Of a stretch of 59,260 nucleotides of DNA, positions 42,884 to 51,901 are shown in pieces; position 1 is the stretch's first letter, and every line of letters begins with the position of its first letter. The stretch is from Myxococcota bacterium (GTDB lineage Bacteria; Myxococcota_A; Bradymonadia; UBA7976; UBA1532). Under the pieces are notes generated by a model. The model saw only the letters and a program-made list of their open reading frames with translations, ran no database searches and was not told where the DNA came from. Location of the stretch: NCBI GenBank assembly GCA_023150895.1, contig JAKLJY010000047.1, forward strand, positions 1-59,260, read 5' to 3'. The position numbers and the translations under genes were made by a program.

Positions 42884-43852
42884 ATGCCCCTCGACCCCTT
42901 GCCCCCCGCCCGCCCGCCCGCTTCGCCGACCGCCGCCCGGCCGAGCGGTCGTCTCACGGCGGCGGTGGTGTCGTTCGCGGTCCACGCCGGCCTCGCGTTG
43001 TGGGTGATCCCGAGCGGCGGGGCGCGCCCCGAGCCTTCTCCCCCCCGCCCGGCGCCCCCGGTCATCGACGTCGGTCTCTGGTCGATGCCGCCGATGCCCC
43101 CCCCGGCGCTCGTGCCCCCAACCGCCATGCCATCCGCCGAGGCCGGCGTCGCCGCCTTGCGGCCGGTGCCGCTCGACCTGCCCTTTCCTTCCCGAGGTCC
43201 GGCGCGTCCGGCGCGCCCGGCGGACGCGCTTGGCGCCGCGGCGACGTCGGCGCCGGTCGAGGCGCCGGTCGCCGCCCGGCCCGCCCCCCCATCGGACGCC
43301 CCGTCCGGCCCGCCGAACGACCGGACCGGCGTTCCCCCCGCCTCGCCCGCCGCGGCGGTTCCGGCTGCCGACACGGCAGCGGACCCGGCGGCGAGCCCCT
43401 TCCCCGGCCCCCCGACGGGCCGCTCATCGCTTCTGTCCGGGGTGGGCGCCGGCGCGCCGGCTCCGGCATCGGACGGTCCGGGCGCCCCGATCGGTGTCGT
43501 CGCTGGCGACGGGGCCTCGCGGGACGCGCAGCGCGGGGACGCGGGGGCGATGGGGTACGCGCGGGCCGTGAGCCATCGGCTGGCCGTCGAGCGCCAGTAC
43601 CCCCGCGCCGCGCGCCTGCAGCGCCGGCAGGGCACCGCGTTGTTGCGGTTGGTGATCGACCCGGCCGGGGGCTTGTCCGTTCCGCCCGAAGTCGTGCGTT
43701 CCGCCGGGCACCGCGCGCTCGACTCCGAGGCGGTGCGCATGGCGCTGGCGGCCGCCCCGTTTCCCCCCCCGCCCAGGACCGCACGCGCCCTCGCAATCGA
43801 CGTTCCCGTCGAGTTCACGCTGGAGGGTTCCTCTGGTATGAGTCCTCCATGA
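42884..43852 (+). CDS. TonB-like energy transducer
   Basis: 322 residues. A cytoplasmic N-terminus leads to a membrane helix near residues 26-43 that contains a His (VSFAVHAGLALWVIP), like the His in TonB's anchor. A Pro/Ala-rich region of about 170 residues could span the periplasm. The C-terminal domain (about 225-320) resembles the TonB fold (AVERQYPRAARLQRRQGTA... and the VPVEF end). It would link an ExbB/ExbD motor to outer-membrane receptors; the tandem motor genes lie at 23,696-26,178. The stop overlaps an in-frame ATG at 43849, though the region after it does not look coding in that frame. Confidence 0.82.
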   Translation: MPLDPLPPARPPASPTAARPSGRLTAAVVSFAVHAGLALWVIPSGGARPEPSPPRPAPPVIDVGLWSMPPMPPPALVPPTAMPSAEAGVAALRPVPLDLPFPSRGPARPARPADALGAAATSAPVEAPVAARPAPPSDAPSGPPNDRTGVPPASPAAAVPAADTAADPAASPFPGPPTGRSSLLSGVGAGAPAPASDGPGAPIGVVAGDGASRDAQRGDAGAMGYARAVSHRLAVERQYPRAARLQRRQGTALLRLVIDPAGGLSVPPEVVRSAGHRALDSEAVRMALAAAPFPPPPRTARALAIDVPVEFTLEGSSGMSPP

Positions 43853-43939
43853 CACCACTCGCATCCGACGCGGCGACGACGCCGTTCTCCAGGACATGCG
43901 CGAGCGCCTCCGCGGCGCTCTTCACGGGGGAGAACAGCG

Positions 43940-44158
43940 ATGAGCGTGCAGACGACGATCCTCGACCTGGCGATGGTCATCTACGACGAGGCGGTCGCGA
44001 TGTTCGGCGAGGGCCCGAAGGCGGACGCGCTCGCGGCGGCGACGTTGGTCGAAATGCTGCGGCACTCGCGCCTCGTCGAGAGCGAAGTCGGGGCGGCCTC
44101 GGCGGTTCCCGCACGCCGCCGTGCCCTGCCGGTCCGCGCACTGCGCGCCTCGGCCTGA
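43940..44158 (+). CDS. Small hypothetical protein
   Basis: 72 residues with a GGGGGAG stretch about seven bases before the ATG. Codons are strongly G/C-ending as in neighbouring genes, and the first 45 residues form plausible amphipathic helices. The last 20 residues are Arg/Ala-rich and less convincing, so the true end could be earlier if a frameshift exists. No family is recognised. The stop (TGA 44156-44158) overlaps the start of the signal-peptide-like segment of the next frame. Confidence 0.5.
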   Translation: MSVQTTILDLAMVIYDEAVAMFGEGPKADALAAATLVEMLRHSRLVESEVGAASAVPARRRALPVRALRASA

Positions 44159-45126
44159 GCGCGACGCTCGCCGCGCTCGTCGCGGTGGGGCTCCTCATCG
44201 TGAGCCCCGACGTCCAGGCGGCCGACCCCTCACCGCGCCTGCCCGGGCATCCCTTCCCGCACATCCTCGACGCGCCCCCGGGCGTCGACCGTTGGGAGCC
44301 CGGCGGCGCGGCGGTCATCCCCGGAGAGCGGCGCCTGTGGGTCGTCAACGACAAGGCGCCGGTCCTGGCGGCGTACGACCTGCCGCTCGCACCGGGACGC
44401 AACGCCCCCGTGGCCCACATCCGGATCACCCGCCCGATCGACCGGGTGAAGTTCGAGGCGATCCGCTTTCACCCGAAACACGGGCTTCTGCTGCTCGACG
44501 CGTTCGGCCGCCGGGTGCTCGCGGGCATGGTGTTCGCCCCGGACGGCGAGCCCCGCTTCGACTTCGAGCTCAAACATCTGAGTGCACCGGCGGCCGCCTT
44601 CGACGCCCTGCCCCCGGTCGAGGTCGAGTATCTCTCGGTCGAGGCCCTCGCCGTCATCGGCGAGCAGGTCTGGAGCGGCGTCCGGGGGTACCAGCCCGCG
44701 GGTCGCAACGACGCGCTGACACCGCTGTCCGCCTATGCCGCCGGGGACGGGACCGTCAGGCCTCGCGCCGTCCGCCGGCACGAGGGGCGGACGTACGGGC
44801 TCAGCGACGCGCTCTGTCCGCCCGGCCTGCCGGACCGGTGCTACGAAACGTGGAGCGCCGAGCACGAAACGGGGGACACGCCCGCCGATGTCTCGGGTCT
44901 TCTGACGGTCAGTCCGCTCAGCGACGGCGTGCTCGGCGAGCCCCGCATCTGCCGGGTCTTCCCCGGCAAGTCGGAGGGGGTCGCACGCTTCCGGGACACC
45001 CTGATCGTCGTCTTCGACAACGACGCCCGCCGGAAGCGTCCGGGCGATCCGGCGCGTTTCCCGATCGAAGTCACCCAGGACTACGCCGTGACGCTGCCCC
45101 TGTCCGACTGTGCGCCCGCCCCCTGA
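44155..45126 (+). CDS. Secreted protein, possible beta-propeller, start codon uncertain
   Basis: About 324 residues. The body is clearly coding: a hydrophobic signal-like stretch ending near VQA, then repeated strands typical of phytase-like or SdiA-regulated propellers (RRLWVVNDKAPVLAAYDL; LLLLDAFGRRVLAG). No ATG, GTG or TTG occurs in this frame between 43852 and 44184. The coordinate given uses CTG 44155, which overlaps the stop of the small upstream gene. Alternatives are ATG 43849 with a long Arg-rich lead that looks non-coding, a frameshift joining it to the small gene, or a sequencing error. The enzymatic role is open. Confidence 0.55.
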   Translation: MSATLAALVAVGLLIVSPDVQAADPSPRLPGHPFPHILDAPPGVDRWEPGGAAVIPGERRLWVVNDKAPVLAAYDLPLAPGRNAPVAHIRITRPIDRVKFEAIRFHPKHGLLLLDAFGRRVLAGMVFAPDGEPRFDFELKHLSAPAAAFDALPPVEVEYLSVEALAVIGEQVWSGVRGYQPAGRNDALTPLSAYAAGDGTVRPRAVRRHEGRTYGLSDALCPPGLPDRCYETWSAEHETGDTPADVSGLLTVSPLSDGVLGEPRICRVFPGKSEGVARFRDTLIVVFDNDARRKRPGDPARFPIEVTQDYAVTLPLSDCAPAP

Positions 45127-45286
45127 GCAGGCTGCTCAGAAGTTGCCCAGGCCCCTTCGGGGCACCCGGGTGGATGAAACCCGGGGCAGGAGCCCCGGCC
45201 GGGGCCCGCCGTCTCGGCGGGACCCGCGAGCGAAGGGCGATTCACTCGCCCGCAGCGAGAGCAGTTCGGGCAGGAGCCCGAACTGC
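45125..45286. repeat. Cluster of six hairpins between convergent genes
   Basis: Six perfect stem-loops lie in 162 bp: GAGCAG/CTGCTC at 45125-45137; GCCCC-TTC-GGGGC at 45150-45162; a 7-bp stem with AGGA loop at 45181-45198; CCCGCCG-TCT-CGGCGGG at 45205-45221; GGGCGA-TTCAC-TCGCCC at 45235-45251; and an 11-bp stem with AGGA loop at 45261-45286. The third and sixth share the core GGGC-AGGA-GCCC. This fills the entire gap between two convergent genes and looks like a mobile intergenic repeat of the REP type or a compound terminator. Confidence 0.75.
45261..45286. terminator. Likely bidirectional terminator hairpin
   Basis: A perfect 11-bp stem, GCAGTTCGGGC and its complement, closes on an AGGA tetraloop and is followed on the plus strand by GTTTCTT. 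It lies five bases past the stop of the minus-strand Gly-rich membrane protein and also downstream of the plus-strand propeller-like gene, so it could end both transcripts. Confidence 0.5.
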
Positions 45287-45291
45287 GTTTC

Positions 45292-46125
45292 TTAGTAGGC
45301 CCCGGACGTGACGGGAAAGATCCACGCGTCGGGTTCGTCGAGCGCTGGTCCGGTGCGCCCCCGGGGCGGGGCGATGGGCGCTTTGCCCGCCGCCGGGACG
45401 GGGACGCCGCGCCGCGCGAAGAGGTCGTTGAAGACGACCGTGCCGGCGACCTGAAAGGCCAGGAAACTGCCCACGGCGAGGGTGGTGGTCGTGTCGCCCT
45501 TGTCGAGGCCGAGGGCGAACCCGGCGGCCGCGCCGGCGCCGACGACGGTCCCGACGCCGGCCCCGAGGCTCGTCCAGCCGAGTCCGGGGTCCTTCTCGAA
45601 GAGCAGACCCGTACCCCAGACGCCGCCGATCACACCGACGAGGCTGCCCGCCAGTCCGCCGAAAAGGGGGCCGTGGGGCCCGCCGAGCGGAAACCGGCGA
45701 TCGCCGGGGTCGATGGCCTCGCCGATGCTGCCGCCGAGCAACGCGATGACCGCCGAGCCGAACGCCCCGCCGACGGCCTGCGCCCCGATCGTGAGTCGCG
45801 GCCAGCGCTGCCAGAGCGGACGACCGTCCTCCGCCAGGCGCTCGCCCGCAGCGATCTCCTCGCGGCGGGCACGCTCGGCGTCGGTCGTCGTCTCGAGGAA
45901 GAGGTCGCGATCGGCGCTGAAGTCGGCCTCGGGCGCCGGCATCGGCGGCAGCTCGAGCGTCGGGACGATGGGCTCGGCCGTGACCTCGGACGGGGCGCCG
46001 TCGGTCGCCGGAGCCGGCGCGATCGCCTCGGGGGCAGCGTCCTGTGCGACGACCGGGGAAACGCACGAAGCGGCGACGAGGACGCCGATCCCCGCCGTCC
46101 GCGCCCGTTGGAACAGTGTCGGCAT
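45292..46125 (-). CDS. Gly-rich envelope protein with signal peptide
   Basis: 277 residues from ATG 46125. A signal peptide ends near VVAQ; then comes an Ala/Pro/Glu-rich region, a charged helix (about 85-110), and several glycine-zipper-like hydrophobic stretches (GGAFGSAVIALLGGSIGEAI; LFGGLAGSLVGVIGG). These stretches suggest membrane insertion, perhaps in the outer membrane, but no barrel motif is certain. No family is recognised. It diverges from the RegB-like kinase with only 47 bp between starts. Confidence 0.7.
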   Translation of the reverse strand: MPTLFQRARTAGIGVLVAASCVSPVVAQDAAPEAIAPAPATDGAPSEVTAEPIVPTLELPPMPAPEADFSADRDLFLETTTDAERARREEIAAGERLAEDGRPLWQRWPRLTIGAQAVGGAFGSAVIALLGGSIGEAIDPGDRRFPLGGPHGPLFGGLAGSLVGVIGGVWGTGLLFEKDPGLGWTSLGAGVGTVVGAGAAAGFALGLDKGDTTTTLAVGSFLAFQVAGTVVFNDLFARRGVPVPAAGKAPIAPPRGRTGPALDEPDAWIFPVTSGAY

Positions 46126-46172
46126 GACCGCGCTATGGACCGAAGACCGCGCCGTGTCAAGATAGGCCGCAC

Positions 46173-47867
46173 ATGCCGCGTCCCTTCGAAGCCTTGCCCG
46201 CCTGGACGCCCGAGCCCCTGCTCCTCGGGGGCCGGACGCGCCTCGCATGGTTGATTCGCCTGCGCTGGTGGGCCCTCGGCGGCGTTTCGCTGGCCGCCCT
46301 CGTGGCCTGGGCGGGTCTGGTGCCGGGCGTCAACCTGCCGATCGTGGTCGCCGCGGTCCTGCTCGGGATCCTCACCAACGTCGGTCTCGGCCGCAGGAGC
46401 CACCAGAACGCCCACCTCGACGAGCGGCATGTCTGGCAGGCGCTCCTCGACACGGGAGCGCTGACCCTGGTGCTCTGGGCGGCGGGCGGTGCCGACTGTC
46501 CGTTTCTCGGGTTCTACGCCTTCCCCGTGCTGCTCGCGGCGCTCCTCGGCGACCGCCCCGCGCTCCTGCCCGCCGGCGTGGCGACCGCCGCAGGGCTCGC
46601 CTTCCTGGCGGTCGGCCGGCTGTACCCGCCCCTGGCCGTCGGCCGGTGGAATCCCCCGGAGCGCTTCCATGACGCGCTGAGCTGGGGCGCCGCTGCCCTG
46701 ACGATCGTCGGCGTGGCCTACTTCGCCCTCGTCTTCAGTGAGGCCATCCGGTCTCAGGCGCGGGCCCGGCGGGACGCCGACATGCTCCTGCGCCTGAGCC
46801 TCGAGGGCCTGGACGTGGGTCTGGAGGTCATCGAGGACGAACGGGTGGTCTGGCAGAACCCCGAGGCGGCCGCCGTGCTCGGTGCGCGACTCGGAGCGCC
46901 GTGGCGATGCCCGGGCGGACCCGAGCGGTGTCGGGCCGACGCCTGCCCGCACGGCCCCGGGCAGGAAGGGCGGCGACGGTGTCAGTTTCCGCTCCGGGAC
47001 GGGCCCGGCGAACGCATCTTCGAGATGCTGGTCTTTCCCCTGGCGGAGCGGGGGCGGGCCCGGGTCATGGTCCTCTACCTCGATCGGACGACGGAGATCC
47101 TCGCGCAGCGGCACCTGGTCCTCACCGAGCGCCTCGCCAGCCTCGGCCGGACGGTGCAAGGCGTCGCGCACGAGCTGAACACCCCGCTGTCGACGATCCG
47201 GACGCTCGCGCGGGACCTGACCGACGTCCTCGGCGCCGGCGGGCCGTCTTCGGCGCACGAGCGGGCCGATCTGCTGGAGTCCGGGACGCTCATCGCGGCC
47301 GAGGTGGAACGCTGTCGCCGCATCACCCACGCGCTGCTGGGGCGAGCAGAGCCGCAGGCGGGCATCCCCGGAACCGCGCGCCTCGCCGAGGCGGTCGACC
47401 GCGCGGTGGCGGTGGTCTTCCCACAGGACCGCGACCGGGTCCACGTCGAGGTCGAGCCCGCGGCCCGCGCCTGTCCGGTCGCGCTCGATCCGGTCGTGCA
47501 GATCCTGGTCAATCTTCTCCAGAACGGGCGCGACGCGGCCGCGCAGAACGGGCGCGATGGGGCCGCGGGCGCGCCCGTCCGCCTGAACGCGGCGACCGGG
47601 GGCGACGAGCTCGTCGTCGCGGTGGAGGACGACGGTCCGGGTCTCTCGCCCGAGGCGAGCGCACACCTCTTCGAGCCCTTCTTCACGACGAAACCGCCGG
47701 GCGAAGGCACGGGCCTCGGGCTCTACACGTCGTATGCGCTCGCCGGCGGCCTCGGCGGGCGGCTCGCGCTCGAGAACCGGCCGACGGGCGGCGTGACCGC
47801 GCGCCTCGTCCTGCCGACGCGGGCCGCCGTCAGCGCCCCTTCCAGCGCGGTGTCCGCTTCTCGATGA
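46173..47867 (+). CDS. Membrane histidine kinase, RegB/PrrB-like H-box with Cys cluster
   Basis: 564 residues. Five or six membrane helices (about 25-200) precede a PAS-like linker with Cys246, Cys253, Cys257 and Cys269. Then comes the dimerisation helix GVAHELNTPLSTIRT (His333) and an HATPase domain with NLLQNGRDAA, DDGPGL and GEGTGLGLY motifs. The H-box and multi-helix N-terminus resemble RegB-type redox sensors; the Cys group could bind metal or respond to redox, which is inferred. No response regulator is adjacent. Its 3' end overlaps the convergent hydratase gene by 38 bp. Confidence 0.87.
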   Translation: MPRPFEALPAWTPEPLLLGGRTRLAWLIRLRWWALGGVSLAALVAWAGLVPGVNLPIVVAAVLLGILTNVGLGRRSHQNAHLDERHVWQALLDTGALTLVLWAAGGADCPFLGFYAFPVLLAALLGDRPALLPAGVATAAGLAFLAVGRLYPPLAVGRWNPPERFHDALSWGAAALTIVGVAYFALVFSEAIRSQARARRDADMLLRLSLEGLDVGLEVIEDERVVWQNPEAAAVLGARLGAPWRCPGGPERCRADACPHGPGQEGRRRCQFPLRDGPGERIFEMLVFPLAERGRARVMVLYLDRTTEILAQRHLVLTERLASLGRTVQGVAHELNTPLSTIRTLARDLTDVLGAGGPSSAHERADLLESGTLIAAEVERCRRITHALLGRAEPQAGIPGTARLAEAVDRAVAVVFPQDRDRVHVEVEPAARACPVALDPVVQILVNLLQNGRDAAAQNGRDGAAGAPVRLNAATGGDELVVAVEDDGPGLSPEASAHLFEPFFTTKPPGEGTGLGLYTSYALAGGLGGRLALENRPTGGVTARLVLPTRAAVSAPSSAVSASR

Positions 47868-48654
47868 AGGCCATGACGCCCTCGGCGGCGTCCTCGAGCA
47901 TGGTGTTGATGACCAGGCGGTCACGCAACGCCCAGAGCGCAGCCTCCAGGGGAAGGTCGGCGGTCCCGTGGAAGGCTTCCTTGCCGAGCCGCAACACCGC
48001 CGGCGAGCGCTGCGCGAGCGAATCGGCGAGGGCCGCCACCGCGGCGGGGAAGTCGGCCCGGGTCACCACCCGGTTCACGAGCCCCAGGCGCCGCGCTTCC
48101 TCGGCGGGGATCCGTTCGCCCAGGTACATGAGCTCGGCGGCGACCTTGCGGCCCACGTGACGCACGAGCAGCGCGGTCACCATCATCGGCCATAGACCGA
48201 CCTTGACCTCGGGGAGCCCGATCCGCACCTCGTCGTGCGCGACCACGAGGTCGCACGCGAGCAGCAGGCCGACCCCCCCGCCGAGCGCATCGCCATTGAG
48301 CGCCGCGACGACGGGCTTGCCGACGTCGTGGAGGTCCCGGACGACCTGAGCGAACCCGCCCTTCTCGGCGACGGAGGCCAGAAACCCGCCGCCCGTCATA
48401 CCGCCGGCCAGGTCACCCCCGGCGCAGAAGGCCTGGTCTCCGGCCCCGGTGAGCACCACGACCCGGACGCGGTCGTCACTCTTCACGGTGGCCAATGCCG
48501 CGCGCAAGTCGGCGACGAGGCCGGGCGAGAGCGCGTTGCGGCGCGCCGGGCGGTTCAGCGTCACGGTCGCGACGCCGCGGACGGCGTCGACGAGGATCTC
48601 GACCTCGGCCTCGGCCGTCGACGTGGGTCTGGGAGAATCGGGCTCGGCGGACAT
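47830..48654 (-). CDS. Enoyl-CoA hydratase/isomerase family protein
   Basis: 274 residues from ATG 48654 (GGAG five bases upstream; GTG 48660 also possible). Crotonase-fold features are clear: oxyanion-hole FCAGGDL and LGGGVGLLLACDL, then LPEVKVGLWP with the second catalytic Glu. The first catalytic Glu of hydratases, expected in GGGxE, is replaced by Gly, so hydration may not be the reaction; isomerase or other crotonase chemistry is possible. It stands alone with no fatty-acid genes adjacent. Confidence 0.88.
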   Translation of the reverse strand: MSAEPDSPRPTSTAEAEVEILVDAVRGVATVTLNRPARRNALSPGLVADLRAALATVKSDDRVRVVVLTGAGDQAFCAGGDLAGGMTGGGFLASVAEKGGFAQVVRDLHDVGKPVVAALNGDALGGGVGLLLACDLVVAHDEVRIGLPEVKVGLWPMMVTALLVRHVGRKVAAELMYLGERIPAEEARRLGLVNRVVTRADFPAAVAALADSLAQRSPAVLRLGKEAFHGTADLPLEAALWALRDRLVINTMLEDAAEGVMAFIEKRTPRWKGR

Positions 48655-48762
48655 GCTCACTCCGGAGGCAAAGGAGACGACCGTCGGACCCTAGCAGCGC
48701 ACGCGGCCGCGCGGAACACCCACGGCGCCGGCGCGCGCGCGGCGGCCACGACGAAACGCCGG

Positions 48763-50241
48763 TCAACGCGTCGCGCGACCAGGCGGAGGGGTACCGTCGG
48801 TGCGGCCCTCGAGGATGTGCCGGACGGCCTCGATGGTCCGCTCGAGCTGGCTGGCGTGCTCTCGGAGCGCGCCCGCCGCATCGGCGACCGCCCGGGCACG
48901 GCCGGCCTCGTCCTGAACGGCTCCGTCGAGGTGGCGAATGGTCGTGTCGAGCTGACCGACCGCGGCGGACTCCTCGGCCATCGCCGAGGAGAGACGCGCG
49001 ATCCGGGCGAGGACGTCGCTGGCCCGAGCGTCGATCCGATCGAGCATCTCCACCATGCGGGTCGCGTGCTCGACGCCGGCGATCGCAGCGCGCTCGGACT
49101 CCCCGATGCGGGCTGCGGACGCTTGCGCCGCCTGCGCGCTCCGTCCGGCGAGCGCGCGAACCTCGTCGGCGACCACGGCGAAACCGTCGCCCGCCTGACC
49201 GGCGCGGGCCGCCTCGACCGCAGCGTTGAGGGCCAGCAGGTTCGTCTGGAACGCGATCGTGTCGATTTCGCCGACGATGGTCGCCGTCGACTGCGAGGCG
49301 GTCCGGTTGGCTGCCATCGACTTCGCGAGCGCGGCCATCCGCTCGCGACCCTCGGCCGCTGCGGCCCGCGCCGCCTCCGCATGCTCGACGGCCTCGCGCG
49401 CCGTCCCCTCGACGACGGCGATCTGTTCGGCGAGCGACGCGCTCGCGGCCGACGTTTCGGTCAGCGCCGCCGCCTGGCTCGCGGCCTGCGCCGCTTCTGC
49501 CTCGGCCCCCGTGGCGACGGTATCGATGGCTTCGGGAACGCGCCGACTCGACACGACCAGGGCGTCGAAGGCCGCCGCCGCCACGCGCAAACGGCGCCGA
49601 CCCCACAGGCCGGCGAGGGTCGAGCCGAGCACCAGCAGAAGGCCGACGCTGAGGTTGATGCCGCGCGTCACCCGCCGGGCCGCGCGGGCCTCTTCGTGCG
49701 CCGAGGCCTCCGCGCCCCGTGCCGCCTCGCCGACGGCGAGGATGACGTCCTTGTAGGCACGCCAGAGGGGCGTCTCTCGAGTCCGGAGGCGGTCGACGGC
49801 ACCGGCGACGTCGCCGCCCTTCGCGGCCGACTGGACTTCGCGGTGTACGGTCGTGTCCTTTTCCCACTCCGACCGGATCGTCGCGAGTTGTCCGGCAAAC
49901 GTGGCCGCTTCGGGGAGGACGGCTGTTGCCGCTCCGAGCCGGTCGAGGACCTGACCGAAGTCCGCGACCGCCTGCTCGAAGTTGGCATAGGCCTTGGGGT
50001 TGGCAGGCTCGAGCACGACGTTGCGGGTCGCCTGCCCCATCTGGAGCCCTTGTGCGTACAGAGCGATGGCCTCCCGCGCAGCCTCCCCGGCGGCCCGTTG
50101 CGCGTCGGCCCGGCGCTGAGCCCAAGACTCGAAGCCGAGGATGGCCGCCGCTCCGCCGACGGCGACGAGCGCCAGCAAAGAGAACGCCAACCCGAGGCTC
50201 GCCGCAAGGCTGAGGGACCGCACCTTCGAGGGCCTGGACAT
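48763..50241 (-). CDS. Methyl-accepting chemotaxis-type receptor
   Basis: 492 residues from ATG 50241. Two membrane helices (about 11-33 and 160-185) flank a helical sensor domain resembling four-helix-bundle sensors. No HAMP domain is recognisable. The signalling hairpin tip is canonical: [20 protein letters not shown] then [15 protein letters not shown]. It should bind CheA/CheW-type proteins, and the short C-terminus lacks an obvious CheR-binding pentapeptide. No other chemotaxis genes are in the window. Confidence 0.88.
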   Translation of the reverse strand: MSRPSKVRSLSLAASLGLAFSLLALVAVGGAAAILGFESWAQRRADAQRAAGEAAREAIALYAQGLQMGQATRNVVLEPANPKAYANFEQAVADFGQVLDRLGAATAVLPEAATFAGQLATIRSEWEKDTTVHREVQSAAKGGDVAGAVDRLRTRETPLWRAYKDVILAVGEAARGAEASAHEEARAARRVTRGINLSVGLLLVLGSTLAGLWGRRRLRVAAAAFDALVVSSRRVPEAIDTVATGAEAEAAQAASQAAALTETSAASASLAEQIAVVEGTAREAVEHAEAARAAAAEGRERMAALAKSMAANRTASQSTATIVGEIDTIAFQTNLLALNAAVEAARAGQAGDGFAVVADEVRALAGRSAQAAQASAARIGESERAAIAGVEHATRMVEMLDRIDARASDVLARIARLSSAMAEESAAVGQLDTTIRHLDGAVQDEAGRARAVADAAGALREHASQLERTIEAVRHILEGRTDGTPPPGRATR

Positions 50242-50448
50242 GATTCCAACCCGTTCTCGTCGCCACATTCCGACGGGAGTAGCATGCGCCCGATGGACCG
50301 TGCGCGCAACCTGCAGACACGGCGGTCTCCGGCGTCCCGGCCGAGCGCGCCGCCTTGCGAGCCGGCGATCGCCTCTGCTACGGTCGCCGCCGCTTACTCC
50401 CTCACCCGAGCGTGTCTCTCCGTCCCCCTGAGGTTCGCGACCCCCTCC

Positions 50449-51282
50449 ATGTCCGAGATCACCAAGCGCATCCTGATCGTCTCCGACTCGACCGGAGAGA
50501 CGGCCGAAAAGGTCGTCCGTGCCGTGCTGGCACAGTTCGACGCCAACCTGGCCGCCATCCAGATCTTCCCTCGGGTGCGGCTCGAGAAGGAGATCGAGGA
50601 CATCGTCGAGCGCGCCGCCGAGTCCGGCGCATTGCTGCTGCACACCATGGTCAACCCCGACCACCGGGAGATGATCGCCCGGCTGTGCGCCGACGCCAAT
50701 GTGGAGAACGTCGACCTCATCGGCACCCTGATGGGCAAGCTCGCGCTGTTCGTCAAGGCCGAGCCCCGGGGCGTCCCCGGCGGCATGTACAAGGTCAACG
50801 AGGACTACTTCCGCCGCATCGAGGCGGTCGAGTTCGCGGTGAAGAACGACGACGGCCAGCACCCCCGCAATCTGACGCGGGCGGACATCGTCCTGGTCGG
50901 CATCTCGCGCACGAGCAAGACGCCCCTGTCGACCTACCTCGCACAGCGTGGCTTCAAGTGCGCCAACGTGCCCATCGTCAAGGGCATCGAGCCGCCCAAC
51001 GAGCTCGGTCAGGTCGACCAGGACAAGGTCTTCGGCCTGCAGATCGCCCCGGACGCCCTCTTCCGCATCCGGCAGGCCCGCCTGCAACAGCTCGGCATGC
51101 CGGCGGACACCGCTTACGGCATGAAGGACCACATCCAGCGCGAGATCGACTACGCGCAGCAGCTCTTCGACGCCAACCCCCACTGGCCCGTGCTCGACGT
51201 GACGGACAAGGCCATCGAGGAGACGGCGGCCACGCTGCTCGCCATCCGCGCTCAGCGCGAGGAGCGCCGTCGCTCGCACTGA
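50449..51282 (+). CDS. ppsR: PEP synthase / PPDK regulatory protein (bifunctional kinase-pyrophosphorylase)
   Basis: 277 residues, the usual length of the DUF299 family. The start [20 protein letters not shown] and the P-loop [15 protein letters not shown] are diagnostic. The protein phosphorylates PEP synthase or pyruvate phosphate dikinase using ADP and removes the phosphate with Pi, setting gluconeogenic flux. The target enzyme gene is not in this window. The upstream gap of 207 bp to the divergent chemoreceptor gene holds no promoter I can defend. Confidence 0.93.
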   Translation: MSEITKRILIVSDSTGETAEKVVRAVLAQFDANLAAIQIFPRVRLEKEIEDIVERAAESGALLLHTMVNPDHREMIARLCADANVENVDLIGTLMGKLALFVKAEPRGVPGGMYKVNEDYFRRIEAVEFAVKNDDGQHPRNLTRADIVLVGISRTSKTPLSTYLAQRGFKCANVPIVKGIEPPNELGQVDQDKVFGLQIAPDALFRIRQARLQQLGMPADTAYGMKDHIQREIDYAQQLFDANPHWPVLDVTDKAIEETAATLLAIRAQREERRRSH

Positions 51283-51289
51283 GGCGTTC

Positions 51290-51303
51290 GCGCCCGCCGG
51301 CGC
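51290..51303. terminator. Short GC hairpin between convergent genes
   Basis: GCGCC and GGCGC pair around CGCC in the 28-bp gap between ppsR and the convergent small gene. There is no T-run, so its use as a terminator is uncertain. Confidence 0.25.
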
Positions 51304-51310
51304 TCGCCGC

Positions 51311-51796
51311 TCACCCCTCGGTCAGCGCCATCTCGGGGGACTCGCGTTCGCCCGTGCGAACGTCGGCGACGAAGAGGCGCAGCGGCTTGCCGCCGGTGGC
51401 TTCGAGGAATGCGTCGATGCGGGCCGACAGGCGCTCGGCGTGGGCGGCATAGTCGACGACACGGTCGACGAGCCCGGCGTCGACTGCGCTGCGCAGCATC
51501 GGCGGCCCGATGGGTCGGCGCAGCGCCGGAGGGCGGTACGGCACGAGGGGCGAGGCGAGGGCATCGGTCTCGCGAACGAGGCGGACCAGAACCGGCGCCG
51601 GGCCGCCGTCGCGGGGCTCGGGCGCCGCCTCGAGCGCCGAAAACGCCCGCTGCAGGGCCGCCCGCGCACTGGCCCGGTCGGACCGGGGCACCCCGCCGGC
51701 GCGCAGCCGCGCGTCGAGGGCCGCGGCCGCCTCACCGAGTCGGGCACGCCACCAGTGAGCGCCCGCATGCTCCTCGGGGTCGGTCGGGGTGGACAT
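51311..51796 (-). CDS. Hypothetical Ala/Arg-rich protein
   Basis: 161 residues. Mostly helical and charged, with Leu-rich helices in both halves and a C-terminal strand-like segment ([15 protein letters not shown]). No signal peptide, membrane helix or known family is seen. The ATG lacks a good ribosome-binding site. Codon use matches the neighbours. It lies convergent to ppsR and divergent from the kinase at 51,902. Confidence 0.6.
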   Translation of the reverse strand: MSTPTDPEEHAGAHWWRARLGEAAAALDARLRAGGVPRSDRASARAALQRAFSALEAAPEPRDGGPAPVLVRLVRETDALASPLVPYRPPALRRPIGPPMLRSAVDAGLVDRVVDYAAHAERLSARIDAFLEATGGKPLRLFVADVRTGERESPEMALTEG

Positions 51797-51861
51797 AGGA
51801 CAATTCCGCAGTTTCGTCGCGACGGGGGCGCGCCCGGCGCATCGAGAATCTACACGTTACG

Positions 51862-51890
51862 TTGCGGCCCGGCACGATCTGGGTTCTAAT
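51862..51890 (+). promoter_or_regulatory. Promoter of the kinase-glgC-GH57 operon, nearly leaderless
   Basis: TTGCGG at 51862-51867 and TCTAAT at 51885-51890 (five of six matches to TATAAT) lie 17 bp apart. The expected start of transcription, near 51897, is only about 5 nt before ATG 51902, so the mRNA would be almost leaderless; correspondingly no ribosome-binding site is visible. Confidence 0.5.
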
Positions 51891-51901
51891 CGCCCGCAAA
51901 C

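Noticed and set aside
43849-44154. ATG at 43849, overlapping the TonB-like stop, as start of the propeller-like protein
   Set aside because: The first 100 residues in this frame are Arg/Gly-rich with non-coding codon use, while a better reading frame with good codon use (43,940-44,158) occupies the same DNA.
48655-48762. Possible small gene between hydratase and chemoreceptor genes
   Set aside because: Only short frames with no start and ribosome-site pair are present in this gap; nothing supports a gene.
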